Assembly (NCBI GenBank): GCA_044357345.1 | Contig: JBIKPR010000054.1 | Location: forward strand, 1 to 19,222 | Direction of reading: 5' to 3' | From: JABMMZ01 sp044357345 | Lineage (GTDB): Bacteria > Bacteroidota > Bacteroidia > NS11-12g > UBA955 | Length of the DNA: 19,222 bases | Shown here: positions 1 to 6,586 of the stretch, one piece after another | Numbering within the stretch: the first letter of the stretch is position 1 | Layout of the letters: each line of letters starts with the position of its first letter | Program-made: the position numbers and the translations under genes | Notes under the pieces: generated by a model | Told to the model about the DNA's origin: nothing | Database searches by the model: none | What the model saw: the letters and a program-made list of their open reading frames with translations, nothing else

Positions 1-1
1 A

Positions 2-1294
2 GCAACAGTGATTTACACTGGTTCATTAAAACCAACTTACGCAATTGTTTGGTCTGGACTCTGGAATTTCATAGGTTTGTTTTTGAGTAGTTTCTGGGGA
101 TACAAAGTAGCAATGGGAATTGTTAGCTTGCTGCCTTTGAATGATTTGGTATTATTAAGCACCGGAGAGAGCGTTAGCTTGGTTTTGGGTATACTACTTT
201 CAGGTATAGCGTGGAATTTAGGAACTTGGTATTTTGGTATACCCTGCAGTTCTTCTCACACTTTAATTGGTTCGATATTAGGTGGTGGTGTCGTCTTTTT
301 GCTAATACATGGTGGTGATGGCCCAAATTGGATAAAGGCATCAGAAATAGGTTTGTCATTACTTGTTTCTCCTTTAATTGGATTTTCAGTAACTATACTA
401 TTGATGTATATTTTGAGAAGAATCATCAAAACAAAAAAACAAATTTTCAAAGAACCTGAATTAGGAACGAGGCCACCTACATGGATTAGGGCCATATTAA
501 TAACTACCTGTACTTTGGTTAGTTTCTTTCATGGAAACAACGATGGTCAAAAAGGAATTGGCCTAATGTTGATTATACTAATTACCTTTATGCCTGTGCA
601 ATTTGCGTTAAATTCTGAATTTAATTATACCAAGTCAAAGGAATCGTTGAGTAGAATTGAATTGGCTTTGGCAAAGGAAAAAAAGGATGATCTTCTAATT
701 AACGTTAATGAAACAAAAATCAATCTGGAAAAGTTTCAGTTGGCTAAGGATGATACAATTGTTTCAGATCAGGATAAGAAGAAAAATATCGTTGATTTAC
801 GCACCTCAATTTCTAAATTGAACAAAAAATTGACGTCTGAATTGAAGAACCCAACTTCTATGGATTCTAAAGATAATGCTAAAATTTTAAATTCAGAACT
901 TGTTTATCTAAAGAATGACATTGAGTATTCTCCTAAGTGGGTAACAATTATGATCGCTTTATGTTTAGGTCTAGGCACTATGATTGGCTGGAAGCGAATA
1001 GCAATAACTATCGGTGAGAAAATCGGGAAAAGACATATGACCTATGCTGAGGGTGCAACTGCTGAGTTAACAGCTGCAGCAACGATTGGTTTAAGTTCAG
1101 GATTTGGATTGCCAGTTTCAACCACCCATGTATTGTCGTCTGGTGTGGCGGGAGCTATGACTGCTTCAAAAGGGGTTAAGAACTTACAACCTGACACCAT
1201 CAAAAGTATTGCAATTGCTTGGATTTTGACATTGCCTGTAACGATGATCATGGCAGGTGGATTTTATTATTTACTGCAGTTATTGCTAAAGTAA
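2..1294 (+). CDS. Inorganic phosphate transporter, PiT family (5' end cut by window)
   Basis: Inner-membrane permease of the PiT/PHO-4 family, which imports phosphate coupled to H+ or Na+. The reading frame is open to the first base and the first residues (ATVIYTG) match the interior of PiT proteins, so the true start lies upstream; the GTG at base 8 is not a credible start. Two family repeats are visible: SCSSSHTLIGSILGGG-like sequence near base 245 and GLPVSTTHVLSSGVAGAM near base 1105, plus the FFHGNNDGQKGIGLM segment near 528. Between the membrane halves lies a hydrophilic, Lys/Glu/Asp-rich stretch of about 100 residues (bases ~640-930) that looks coiled-coil forming; an insertion here is, from memory, common in Bacteroidota members. 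It ends 30 bases before folA on the same strand. The family call is secure; the coupling ion cannot be told. Confidence 0.93.
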   Translation, partial: ATVIYTGSLKPTYAIVWSGLWNFIGLFLSSFWGYKVAMGIVSLLPLNDLVLLSTGESVSLVLGILLSGIAWNLGTWYFGIPCSSSHTLIGSILGGGVVFLLIHGGDGPNWIKASEIGLSLLVSPLIGFSVTILLMYILRRIIKTKKQIFKEPELGTRPPTWIRAILITTCTLVSFFHGNNDGQKGIGLMLIILITFMPVQFALNSEFNYTKSKESLSRIELALAKEKKDDLLINVNETKINLEKFQLAKDDTIVSDQDKKKNIVDLRTSISKLNKKLTSELKNPTSMDSKDNAKILNSELVYLKNDIEYSPKWVTIMIALCLGLGTMIGWKRIAITIGEKIGKRHMTYAEGATAELTAAATIGLSSGFGLPVSTTHVLSSGVAGAMTASKGVKNLQPDTIKSIAIAWILTLPVTMIMAGGFYYLLQLLLK

Positions 1295-1307
1295 ATTTAT
1301 TTCAATG

Positions 1308-1315
1308 TTACTTTG
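1308..1315 (+). promoter_or_regulatory. Putative -7 box for folA
   Basis: TTACTTTG resembles the Bacteroidota -7 element TAnnTTTG with one mismatch. It ends 9 bases before the folA ATG, so transcription would begin at or just before the start codon. No clear -33 TTG was seen. Confidence 0.45.
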
Positions 1316-1324
1316 CAGTAATAT

Positions 1325-1819
1325 ATGCTAATTTCATTGATTGCTGCCATAGATTCCAATTTCGGAATAGGATCTGAGAACAAACTTCTTTGGCACTTGC
1401 CAGATGATTTTAAATGGTTTAAACAACACACCATTGGTAAGCCATTAATTATGGGTAGAAATACCATGCTTTCATTAGGAAAACCTTTACCTAAGCGCTT
1501 AAATATTGTAATATCCTCGAGTGGTAAAGATATCATTGATGGTTTTATTCATGTTAAATCTATCGAAGAAGCATTAAATGCTGTTCCTGAAAATACGGAA
1601 GAAGTTATGGTTATTGGTGGTGGAATGGTATATTCACAAATGCTCCAAGTTGCCAATAAACTCTATATCACTTTTGTGGGGCACTCTTTTGAGAACATTG
1701 ACACTTATTTTCCTAAATGGAAAGATGAGGAATGGAAAGAAGTTTATAGAGAAGCACATGGAATTGATGAAGCACATCTTTATCCTTTTGATTTATGTGT
1801 TTTTGAAAAAATTTCTTAA
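1325..1819 (+). CDS. folA: Dihydrofolate reductase
   Basis: Reduces 7,8-dihydrofolate to tetrahydrofolate with NADPH in the cytoplasm, feeding thymidylate, purine and methionine synthesis. The 164-residue length is normal for a chromosomal DHFR. Visible landmarks: N-terminal LISLIAAIDSNFGIG strand and Met20-type loop, W23-H-L-P-D-D28 with the acidic catalytic residue (Asp28 corresponds to E. coli Asp27), the GRNT NADPH-binding motif at 45-48, and VIGGGMVYSQ (97-106), the second nucleotide-binding motif. The ATG matches the usual family N-terminus. Its TAA shares the TTAA at 1816-1819 with the stop of the convergent membrane-protein gene. No thymidylate synthase gene lies next to it in this window. 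Confident call. Confidence 0.96.
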   Translation: MLISLIAAIDSNFGIGSENKLLWHLPDDFKWFKQHTIGKPLIMGRNTMLSLGKPLPKRLNIVISSSGKDIIDGFIHVKSIEEALNAVPENTEEVMVIGGGMVYSQMLQVANKLYITFVGHSFENIDTYFPKWKDEEWKEVYREAHGIDEAHLYPFDLCVFEKIS

Positions 1820-2508
1820 CGGAAAAGATGGTAATTCAGTGACAATAGCCCTACAGGATTGACAACTAAAGCCGTCGAACTCTCATTTCTATACGGTGCC
1901 TGATTTCCCTTTGTTTGCCAATAAAGAATGGAAAGGGAAGTTTCCATGCTAATAGAGATTCTCTCTATTGGTCGATACTTTATACCAAGGCTTGGAGATA
2001 TTCCTAGTGCATTCAATTTGAAATTGTAAGGAAATTTGTAATAAGATGCTATATCGCCCCATCCTTCAGTAATTCCTGAATAATTGGAACTTAATAGAAC
2101 CAAGTCGGCCGCAACAAAAATTTGAAAAGCTTTATTCAATACCGTTTTCTCAATTCCTAATTTTAATGTTTTTGAATAATTGGAACCAATATTTTTGTTC
2201 CAATACATCACTTCATTAGTCTCAAATTGATATTTTGATTCAGTATAATCAAATCCTAATCTAGCTGAAAAATTATCGAAATGTCTTTTTATTTTAATGC
2301 CACGAATAAAGCTTTTTTGAAATGAGCCTTTATTTGAATAGAAATTGATTAACTGTTCGTTGTAGGTAAATCCATTGATTCCAATCTCGTAACGAAGCGG
2401 CTTAATTGTGCTGTCTTTACCAAATTTACACGGACACATTTGCCCCTTTGCTAGGGGTGTAAAAATCAGAAATGCAAGTAAGGAAAATATATTATTTCTT
2501 AGTTTCAT
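1816..2508 (-). CDS. Hypothetical exported protein, probable outer-membrane beta-barrel
   Basis: A 230-residue protein I cannot assign to a named family. The N-terminus (Lys/Arg, then LLAFLIFTPLAKG) is a typical signal peptide with likely cleavage after Ala-Lys-Gly or the following Gln. Just after it, CPC (residues 25-27) offers two closely spaced cysteines, though the preceding residues are not a convincing lipobox. The remainder has alternating polar and aromatic/hydrophobic residues, many Tyr, Ser and Asn, and ends in a Leu-Asn-Tyr-His-Leu-Phe-Arg strand, as seen in small outer-membrane barrels whose last strand carries a near-terminal aromatic. It converges on folA with a 4-base overlap at the stop codons. 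Barrel topology is inferred from pattern only. Confidence 0.75.
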   Translation of the reverse strand: MKLRNNIFSLLAFLIFTPLAKGQMCPCKFGKDSTIKPLRYEIGINGFTYNEQLINFYSNKGSFQKSFIRGIKIKRHFDNFSARLGFDYTESKYQFETNEVMYWNKNIGSNYSKTLKLGIEKTVLNKAFQIFVAADLVLLSSNYSGITEGWGDIASYYKFPYNFKLNALGISPSLGIKYRPIERISISMETSLSILYWQTKGNQAPYRNESSTALVVNPVGLLSLNYHLFR

Positions 2509-2512
2509 ATCA

Positions 2513-2520
2513 CGAAGATA
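2513..2520 (-). promoter_or_regulatory. Putative -7 box for the barrel-like protein gene
   Basis: On the minus strand TATCTTCG differs by one base from TAnnTTTG and ends 4 bases before the ATG. This matches the placement of similar boxes elsewhere in the window. No good -33 TTG was found. Confidence 0.35.
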
Positions 2521-2616
2521 AAGTAATTTGTGACATTTAACCTTCTCGTGATTGTTGTGAAGAATAAAATTTTAAGCTAACTAGGACTAATTTTTTAAAA
2601 TAACCATAAATTGAAC

Positions 2617-2624
2617 TTATTTTG
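2617..2624 (+). promoter_or_regulatory. Putative -7 box for the FTCD gene
   Basis: TTATTTTG (one mismatch to TAnnTTTG) followed by CAGC and then the ATG at 2629. The 4-base gap would place the transcription start at about the first base of the start codon, i.e. a leaderless message. Confidence 0.45.
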
Positions 2625-2628
2625 CAGC

Positions 2629-4320
2629 ATGCTTCAAAAAATTGTAGAATGTGTTCCAAACTTTAGTGAGGGCAACGATGAAAGTATTATAAAGCAAATA
2701 ACCAACGCCATACAGTCTGTTGATGGAGTTATGTTGCTTCATGTGGACATGGGTAAAGCCACAAATAGAACTGTAGTTACTTTTGCAGGCGAACCTTCAA
2801 GGGTTGTAGAAGCTGCATTTTTAGGCATTCAAAAAGCAGCAGAACTTATAGATATGCGCACCCATAAAGGCGAACATCCGAGATTGGGTGCTACCGATGT
2901 TTGTCCGCTGGTTCCAGTAAGTGGAATTACGATGGATGAATGTGCGAAATGGTCTATTGTTTTGGCTGAGAAAGTTGGTGATGCTCTTGGCATTCCGGTA
3001 TATTTATATGAGGAGGCACAATCAAACAAACAAAGGTCAAATCTTTCAATAATAAGAGGAGGGGAATATGAGGGGTTTTTAGAAAAAATAAAACTACCTG
3101 AATGGAAGCCAGATTTTGGTCCAACAGAATTGCCATTAAAACATGGTGCTACTGTAATTGGTGCGCGCGATTTCTTAATTGCCTACAATATCAATCTAAA
3201 TACAAAATCAACGCGCCTTGCCAATCGAATTGCTTTTGATGTTCGAGAAGCTGGTCGTGTAAAAAGAGAAGGAAATCCAATAAGTGGTAAAACTGTTTTG
3301 GATGAAAATGGAGAGCCTATCAGAATACCTGGTACATTAAAGTCGGTAAAAGCGATTGGTTGGTATATCGAAGAATATGGCATGGCTCAAATTAGCATGA
3401 ATCTAACCAATTATAGAATCACCTCAGTTCATAAAGCGTTTGATGAAGTATGTTTAAAGGCAAATGATAGAGGTATTCGAGTAACAGGAAGTGAGTTGGT
3501 CGGCTTAGTTCCATTGCAACCACTTTTAGATGCAGGAAAACATTATTTATCTAAGCAAGGAAGAAGTATAGGCGTTAGTGAAAATGAATTGATAGAGATT
3601 GCAGTTCAGTCGTTGGGATTAAATCAATTGGGAGAATTCAAGCCACAGGAACGAATAATAGAATACGTATTACTAGACCGCTCAAAAAAATTGTTGGTTG
3701 ATTTTAAAGTACATGATTTTGTTAATGAAACAGCTAGTGAAAGTCCTGCACCAGGGGGTGGTTCTGTAAGTGCATTAAGCGCGGCTTTAGGTGTAGCTTT
3801 GGGTTCTATGGTTGCCAATTTGAGCGCAGATAAAAGAGGGTGGGAAGATAAATTGAGTGTTTTTTCTGAATGGGCTGAAAGAGCTCAATCAATTAAGAAA
3901 GAACTCATTTACTTAGTCGATGAAGACACCAATGCATTTAACAAAATAATGGAATCCTTTCAATTGCCCAAAAACACTGATGATGAGAAATCAATCCGCA
4001 GTGCTGCAATTGAGTCTGCCTCAGTTTATGCAACAGAAATACCTTTGAAGACGATGAAAGTGGCTTATTCTAGCATCGAAATTCTTAAGTATATGGTTGA
4101 ACATGGCAACCCAAATAGTATTACAGATGCTGGTGTAGGTTTACTTTGTATTAAAACTGCAGTTAGAGGTGCTTATTTCAATGTAATGGTAAATGCAAAA
4201 GGATTAAAAGACAAAGAATTAGCAAGAAATTATGCGACTGAAGCAAAATTGATATTGGAAGAGAACCACAAAAAAATTGATGAAATTTTATTGAAAGTTG
4301 AAGAGGCAATAAACTTTTAA
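2629..4320 (+). CDS. Bifunctional glutamate formimidoyltransferase / formimidoyl-THF cyclodeaminase
   Basis: Transfers the formimino group of N-formimino-L-glutamate to tetrahydrofolate, then deaminates it cyclically to 5,10-methenyl-THF, linking histidine breakdown to the one-carbon pool. The 563-residue product carries both halves of animal FTCD (about 540 residues). Transferase: VECVPNFSEG at 6-15, TNRTVVTFAG, and THKGEHPRLGATDVCP around 78-92, where His83 aligns with the catalytic His82 of mammalian FTCD. Cyclodeaminase: begins with the SPAPGGGSVSALSAALG segment near residues 370-387 and is mostly helical to the end. I chose the ATG at 2629, not the in-frame TTG at 2611, because family proteins begin just before VECVPNFSEG and a promoter box overlaps the extra codons. 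No hut genes are nearby. An Imm8-like gene follows after 3 bases. Confidence 0.95.
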   Translation: MLQKIVECVPNFSEGNDESIIKQITNAIQSVDGVMLLHVDMGKATNRTVVTFAGEPSRVVEAAFLGIQKAAELIDMRTHKGEHPRLGATDVCPLVPVSGITMDECAKWSIVLAEKVGDALGIPVYLYEEAQSNKQRSNLSIIRGGEYEGFLEKIKLPEWKPDFGPTELPLKHGATVIGARDFLIAYNINLNTKSTRLANRIAFDVREAGRVKREGNPISGKTVLDENGEPIRIPGTLKSVKAIGWYIEEYGMAQISMNLTNYRITSVHKAFDEVCLKANDRGIRVTGSELVGLVPLQPLLDAGKHYLSKQGRSIGVSENELIEIAVQSLGLNQLGEFKPQERIIEYVLLDRSKKLLVDFKVHDFVNETASESPAPGGGSVSALSAALGVALGSMVANLSADKRGWEDKLSVFSEWAERAQSIKKELIYLVDEDTNAFNKIMESFQLPKNTDDEKSIRSAAIESASVYATEIPLKTMKVAYSSIEILKYMVEHGNPNSITDAGVGLLCIKTAVRGAYFNVMVNAKGLKDKELARNYATEAKLILEENHKKIDEILLKVEEAINF

Positions 4321-4323
4321 TTT

Positions 4324-4716
4324 ATGGCCAAACTAATTTTAAAGTCCATTGAAGGTGAATTTGGAACTTCTTTAATGGATATGGATTTATCGGAAGGAGG
4401 GTTCTTTGTAAATATTGAATTGGAGATTGGCGAGCAAGGAAAAAATGGCTCTGAAGTATTTTCTTTTAATATCTGCGATGAGAAAGGTTTATTGAGGACA
4501 ATATGGCAAGATCCAGAATTTAAGGACAAAGAGATTACAAGTCTATCTGGATATAATGTGTTGGTTATGAAGAAGTATGATTTGGAATCCTTGTTAAGGT
4601 ATATTGAAGGCATTTTAAACTCTATTCCAGAAGGCATATCTTGGAAGCAAAAAGGTCTTTTATTGAGTCGATATTTTTATTGGGAATATTTAAGTGAAAC
4701 CATTGAGAAATTCTAG
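4324..4716 (+). CDS. Imm8-like immunity protein (orphan)
   Basis: A 130-residue acidic cytosolic protein without signal peptide or membrane segment. Its layout matches the Imm8 family (Immunity protein 8): an early strand with IGEQGKNGSEVFSFNIC (Ile-Gly-x-x-Gly-x-x-Gly, then Phe-x-Phe-x-x-Cys at about residues 35-51), a central strand YNVLVMKKYDLESLLRYIE (about 77-95), and the end motif W-x-x-x-x-x-L-L-S-R-Y-F-Y-W-E-Y. Imm8 proteins are predicted to neutralise polymorphic toxins in contact-dependent competition. No toxin, secretion marker or other immunity gene lies beside it. It begins 3 bases after the FTCD stop, so it is probably co-transcribed and translationally linked. The family call comes from recalled motif order, not a search; a housekeeping role unrelated to toxins is possible. 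Confidence 0.65.
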   Translation: MAKLILKSIEGEFGTSLMDMDLSEGGFFVNIELEIGEQGKNGSEVFSFNICDEKGLLRTIWQDPEFKDKEITSLSGYNVLVMKKYDLESLLRYIEGILNSIPEGISWKQKGLLLSRYFYWEYLSETIEKF

Positions 4717-4751
4717 TTTTCCTATTCAGTAAAACTAATTTCCATTTAAAT

Positions 4752-4759
4752 TGTCTTTG
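4752..4759 (+). promoter_or_regulatory. Putative -7 box for the SRPBCC gene
   Basis: TGTCTTTG, one mismatch to TAnnTTTG, ends 8 bases before the ATG at 4768, within the 51-base gap after the Imm8-like gene. Confidence 0.35.
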
Positions 4760-4767
4760 AATGTACA

Positions 4768-5241
4768 ATGGCAATTTACTGCAAGAAAACCGCTCAAAAA
4801 CTACCAATTTCTTTAGAAGAAGCATGGGATTTTTTATCTTCACCTTATAATTTAAAAACCATTACCCCTGAGCACATGGGTTTTAGAATTAAGAATGAGG
4901 TAAAAGAAGGAGACAAGATGTTTGCTGGGCAAATCATCGTATATGATATAACCCCTTTGCCCGGATATAAAACGGAATGGGTTACTGAAATCACCCATGT
5001 TGAAAATTTGAAATATTTTATCGATGAGCAGCGTTTTGGGCCGTATCAATTATGGCATCATAGACATGAATTAGTTGCCATTGAGGGTGGCGTTTTAATG
5101 AATGATACCATACATTATAAAATTCCATTTGGTATTTTGGGACAGTTGGCTAATTTCCTATTTATCAGAAAACAATTGGAAGGTATTTTTAGTTATAGGG
5201 AGCAAAAATTAGAATCAATATTTGGTAAATACCAAGGTTAG
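4768..5241 (+). CDS. SRPBCC-family ligand-binding protein
   Basis: A 157-residue cytosolic protein of the START/Bet v1-like (SRPBCC) fold, resembling the COG4276-type 'ligand-binding SRPBCC domain' proteins; the ligand is unknown. Visible features: an opening strand with Lys-x-x-Gln-Lys-Leu-Pro-Ile-Ser, the helix LEEAWDFLSSPYNLKTITP (about 16-34) where SRPBCC proteins carry their first helix and 'sp.nl..ltP' motif, the hydrophobic strands up to WVTEITHVEN (71-80), the FGPYQLWHHRHEL segment (90-102), MNDTIHYKIPFG (111-122), and a long amphipathic C-terminal helix with IRKQLEGIFSYREQKL that would close the cavity. Start chosen at the only suitable ATG. It lies 16 bases before the GTG-started MmcQ/YjbR gene. 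Fold assignment is good; function is open. Confidence 0.8.
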   Translation: MAIYCKKTAQKLPISLEEAWDFLSSPYNLKTITPEHMGFRIKNEVKEGDKMFAGQIIVYDITPLPGYKTEWVTEITHVENLKYFIDEQRFGPYQLWHHRHELVAIEGGVLMNDTIHYKIPFGILGQLANFLFIRKQLEGIFSYREQKLESIFGKYQG

Positions 5242-5245
5242 GCGG

Positions 5246-5253
5246 TATTTTTG
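5246..5253 (+). promoter_or_regulatory. Putative -7 box for the MmcQ/YjbR gene
   Basis: TATTTTTG is a perfect match to TAnnTTTG and ends 4 bases before the GTG start at 5258, so the message should be leaderless or nearly so. No matching TTG was found 17-23 bases upstream with confidence. Confidence 0.5.
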
Positions 5254-5257
5254 AAGT

Positions 5258-5611
5258 GTGGACATAGAGCACTTTCGCGAATTTTGTTTAAATCTGCCTG
5301 CAGTCTTAGAGGATTGTCCTTTTGGACCTGACACATTGGTGTTTAAGGTAAAAGGTAAAATATTTGCTCTATGCAGTATATCAGAATTCGGTGACGTTAA
5401 TCTAAAATGTGATCCAGAAAAGGCAATAGAACTTAGAGAGGAATATAGCCAAATTAAAGGTGCATTTCACATGAACAAGAAACATTGGAATAGTGTTGAT
5501 GTGAAATCTTTAAAGAATGATTTAATAGAAGAACTTGTTATTCATAGTTATAAGCTTGTAAAAGCTGGGTTAAACAGAAAAGAAAAATCTGAAATCGAGC
5601 TTGGTATTTAA
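5258..5611 (+). CDS. MmcQ/YjbR family protein
   Basis: A 117-residue protein of the MmcQ/YjbR (formerly DUF419) family, which has a CyaY-like alpha-beta fold sometimes described as DNA-binding; its physiological role is not established. Recognisable: MDIEHFREFCLNLPAVLEDCPF at the N-terminus (helix ending in the family's 'lPg..e.fPFg' pattern), VFKVKGKIFALCS (strands), NLKCDPEKAIELREEY (about 49-64), and GAFHMNKKHWNSV with the conserved Lys-x-His-Trp-x-x-Val, then a closing helix with SYKLVKAGL. The start must be the GTG at 5258, since no ATG precedes the first conserved helix and the family begins exactly here. A perfect -7 box sits 4 bases before it. fabD follows after 33 bases. Confidence 0.85.
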   Translation: MDIEHFREFCLNLPAVLEDCPFGPDTLVFKVKGKIFALCSISEFGDVNLKCDPEKAIELREEYSQIKGAFHMNKKHWNSVDVKSLKNDLIEELVIHSYKLVKAGLNRKEKSEIELGI

Positions 5612-5644
5612 TGAATAAAGTTATAAAATTGAACATAAATAATT

Positions 5645-6523
5645 ATGAGAAAAAAAGCTTACATTTTTCCTGGTCAAGGTGCCCAGTTTGTTGGGATGGG
5701 AAAGGATTTATATGATCAACATGAAATCGCAAGGGCGCTATTTAATCAAGCGAATAGTATACTTGGATTTAATATAACTGAAGAGATGTTTAATGGTACG
5801 GATGAAGGTTTAAGACAGACCCGAATAACCCAACCTGCTATTTTTCTTCATTCAGTTATTGCTGCAAAATGTCTGGGAGAAGATTTTAAGCCAGATATGG
5901 TTGCGGGACACAGTTTAGGGGAGTTTTCAGCCTTGGTGGCAAATGGCACCTTAGATTTTGAGGATGGCTTAAAATTAGTATATAGTAGAGCAATGGCAAT
6001 GCAAGAAGCCTGTGAATTAAAACCAAGCACTATGGCGGCAGTCTTGGGATTAGATGATCAAATAGTCGAAGAAATTTGTGCATCAATAAGTTCGGGCGTA
6101 GTTGTGCCGGCTAATTATAATTGTCCCGGACAATTGGTTATTTCAGGAGATATTGATGCAATAAATGAAGCCTGCGAAAAGTTAAAGGCAGCTGGTGCAA
6201 AGCGCGCTTTGGTATTGCAAGTTGGAGGTGCTTTTCATTCGCCATTAATGAAACCAGCTGAGGATAAACTTGCCTCAGCAATTGAAAATACCAATTTTAA
6301 AACACCGCTTTGTCCAATATATCAAAATGTTAGTGCTGAGCCTGAATCTGATCCAGCTGCTATTAAAAGAAATTTATTGAAGCAACTTACGGCTCCTGTT
6401 AAATGGACCCACTGTGTTCAATCAATGGTAAGAGATGGTGCCAATAGTTTTACTGAGCTTGGACCTGGTAAGGTTTTGCAAGGTTTGGTTAAAAAAATTG
6501 CACCGACTTCAGAATTGAGTTAA
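5645..6523 (+). CDS. fabD: Malonyl-CoA:ACP transacylase
   Basis: Moves malonyl groups from CoA to acyl carrier protein to supply type II fatty acid synthesis in the cytoplasm. The 292-residue protein is of normal family length. Catalytic features are intact: FPGQGAQ at 8-14 with oxyanion Gln11, nucleophile Ser90 in GHSLGE, Arg115 in YSRAMAMQ for malonyl carboxylate binding, and His198 in AFHSP. The C-terminal FTELGPGKVLQGL motif is also present. The ATG is preceded by an AT-rich gap of 33 bases without a strong box, so it may be read with the MmcQ/YjbR gene upstream. No other fab genes or acpP are adjacent, unlike the fab clusters of many bacteria. It ends at a strong hairpin shared with the convergent maeB. 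Confidence 0.96.
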   Translation: MRKKAYIFPGQGAQFVGMGKDLYDQHEIARALFNQANSILGFNITEEMFNGTDEGLRQTRITQPAIFLHSVIAAKCLGEDFKPDMVAGHSLGEFSALVANGTLDFEDGLKLVYSRAMAMQEACELKPSTMAAVLGLDDQIVEEICASISSGVVVPANYNCPGQLVISGDIDAINEACEKLKAAGAKRALVLQVGGAFHSPLMKPAEDKLASAIENTNFKTPLCPIYQNVSAEPESDPAAIKRNLLKQLTAPVKWTHCVQSMVRDGANSFTELGPGKVLQGLVKKIAPTSELS

Positions 6524-6538
6524 CAAACATGATTTATA

Positions 6539-6570
6539 AAAAAACCCGTGATGCAATTCACGGGTTTTTT
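6539..6570. terminator. Bidirectional rho-independent terminator between fabD and maeB
   Basis: Arms 6539-6551 and 6558-6570 pair over 13 bp, with a GC-containing core CCCGTGA/TCACGGG, a 6-base loop, an A-run on the left and a T-run on the right. It therefore reads as an intrinsic terminator from both strands and sits in the 63-base gap between the two convergent stops. Confidence 0.9.
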
Positions 6571-6586
6571 ATTGTTTAATATTTTA

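Noticed and set aside
174..359. Minus-strand ORF with His-rich runs
   Set aside because: It lies fully inside the phosphate transporter; the His runs are antisense to Gly/Ser codons of the membrane motif, and there is no start context or family resemblance.
1578..1862. 94-codon plus-strand ORF over the end of folA
   Set aside because: A frame-shifted shadow of folA with unlikely composition; folA itself is complete and intact.
2611..2628. Upstream TTG start for the FTCD gene
   Set aside because: It would add six residues not seen in the family and overlap the -7 box; the ATG at 2629 fits both family and promoter spacing.
4714..4737. Hairpin TAGTTTT/AAAACTA after the Imm8-like gene as a terminator
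   Set aside because: The stem is only 7 AT-rich pairs with a 10-base loop and no T-run follows, so it is too weak to call.
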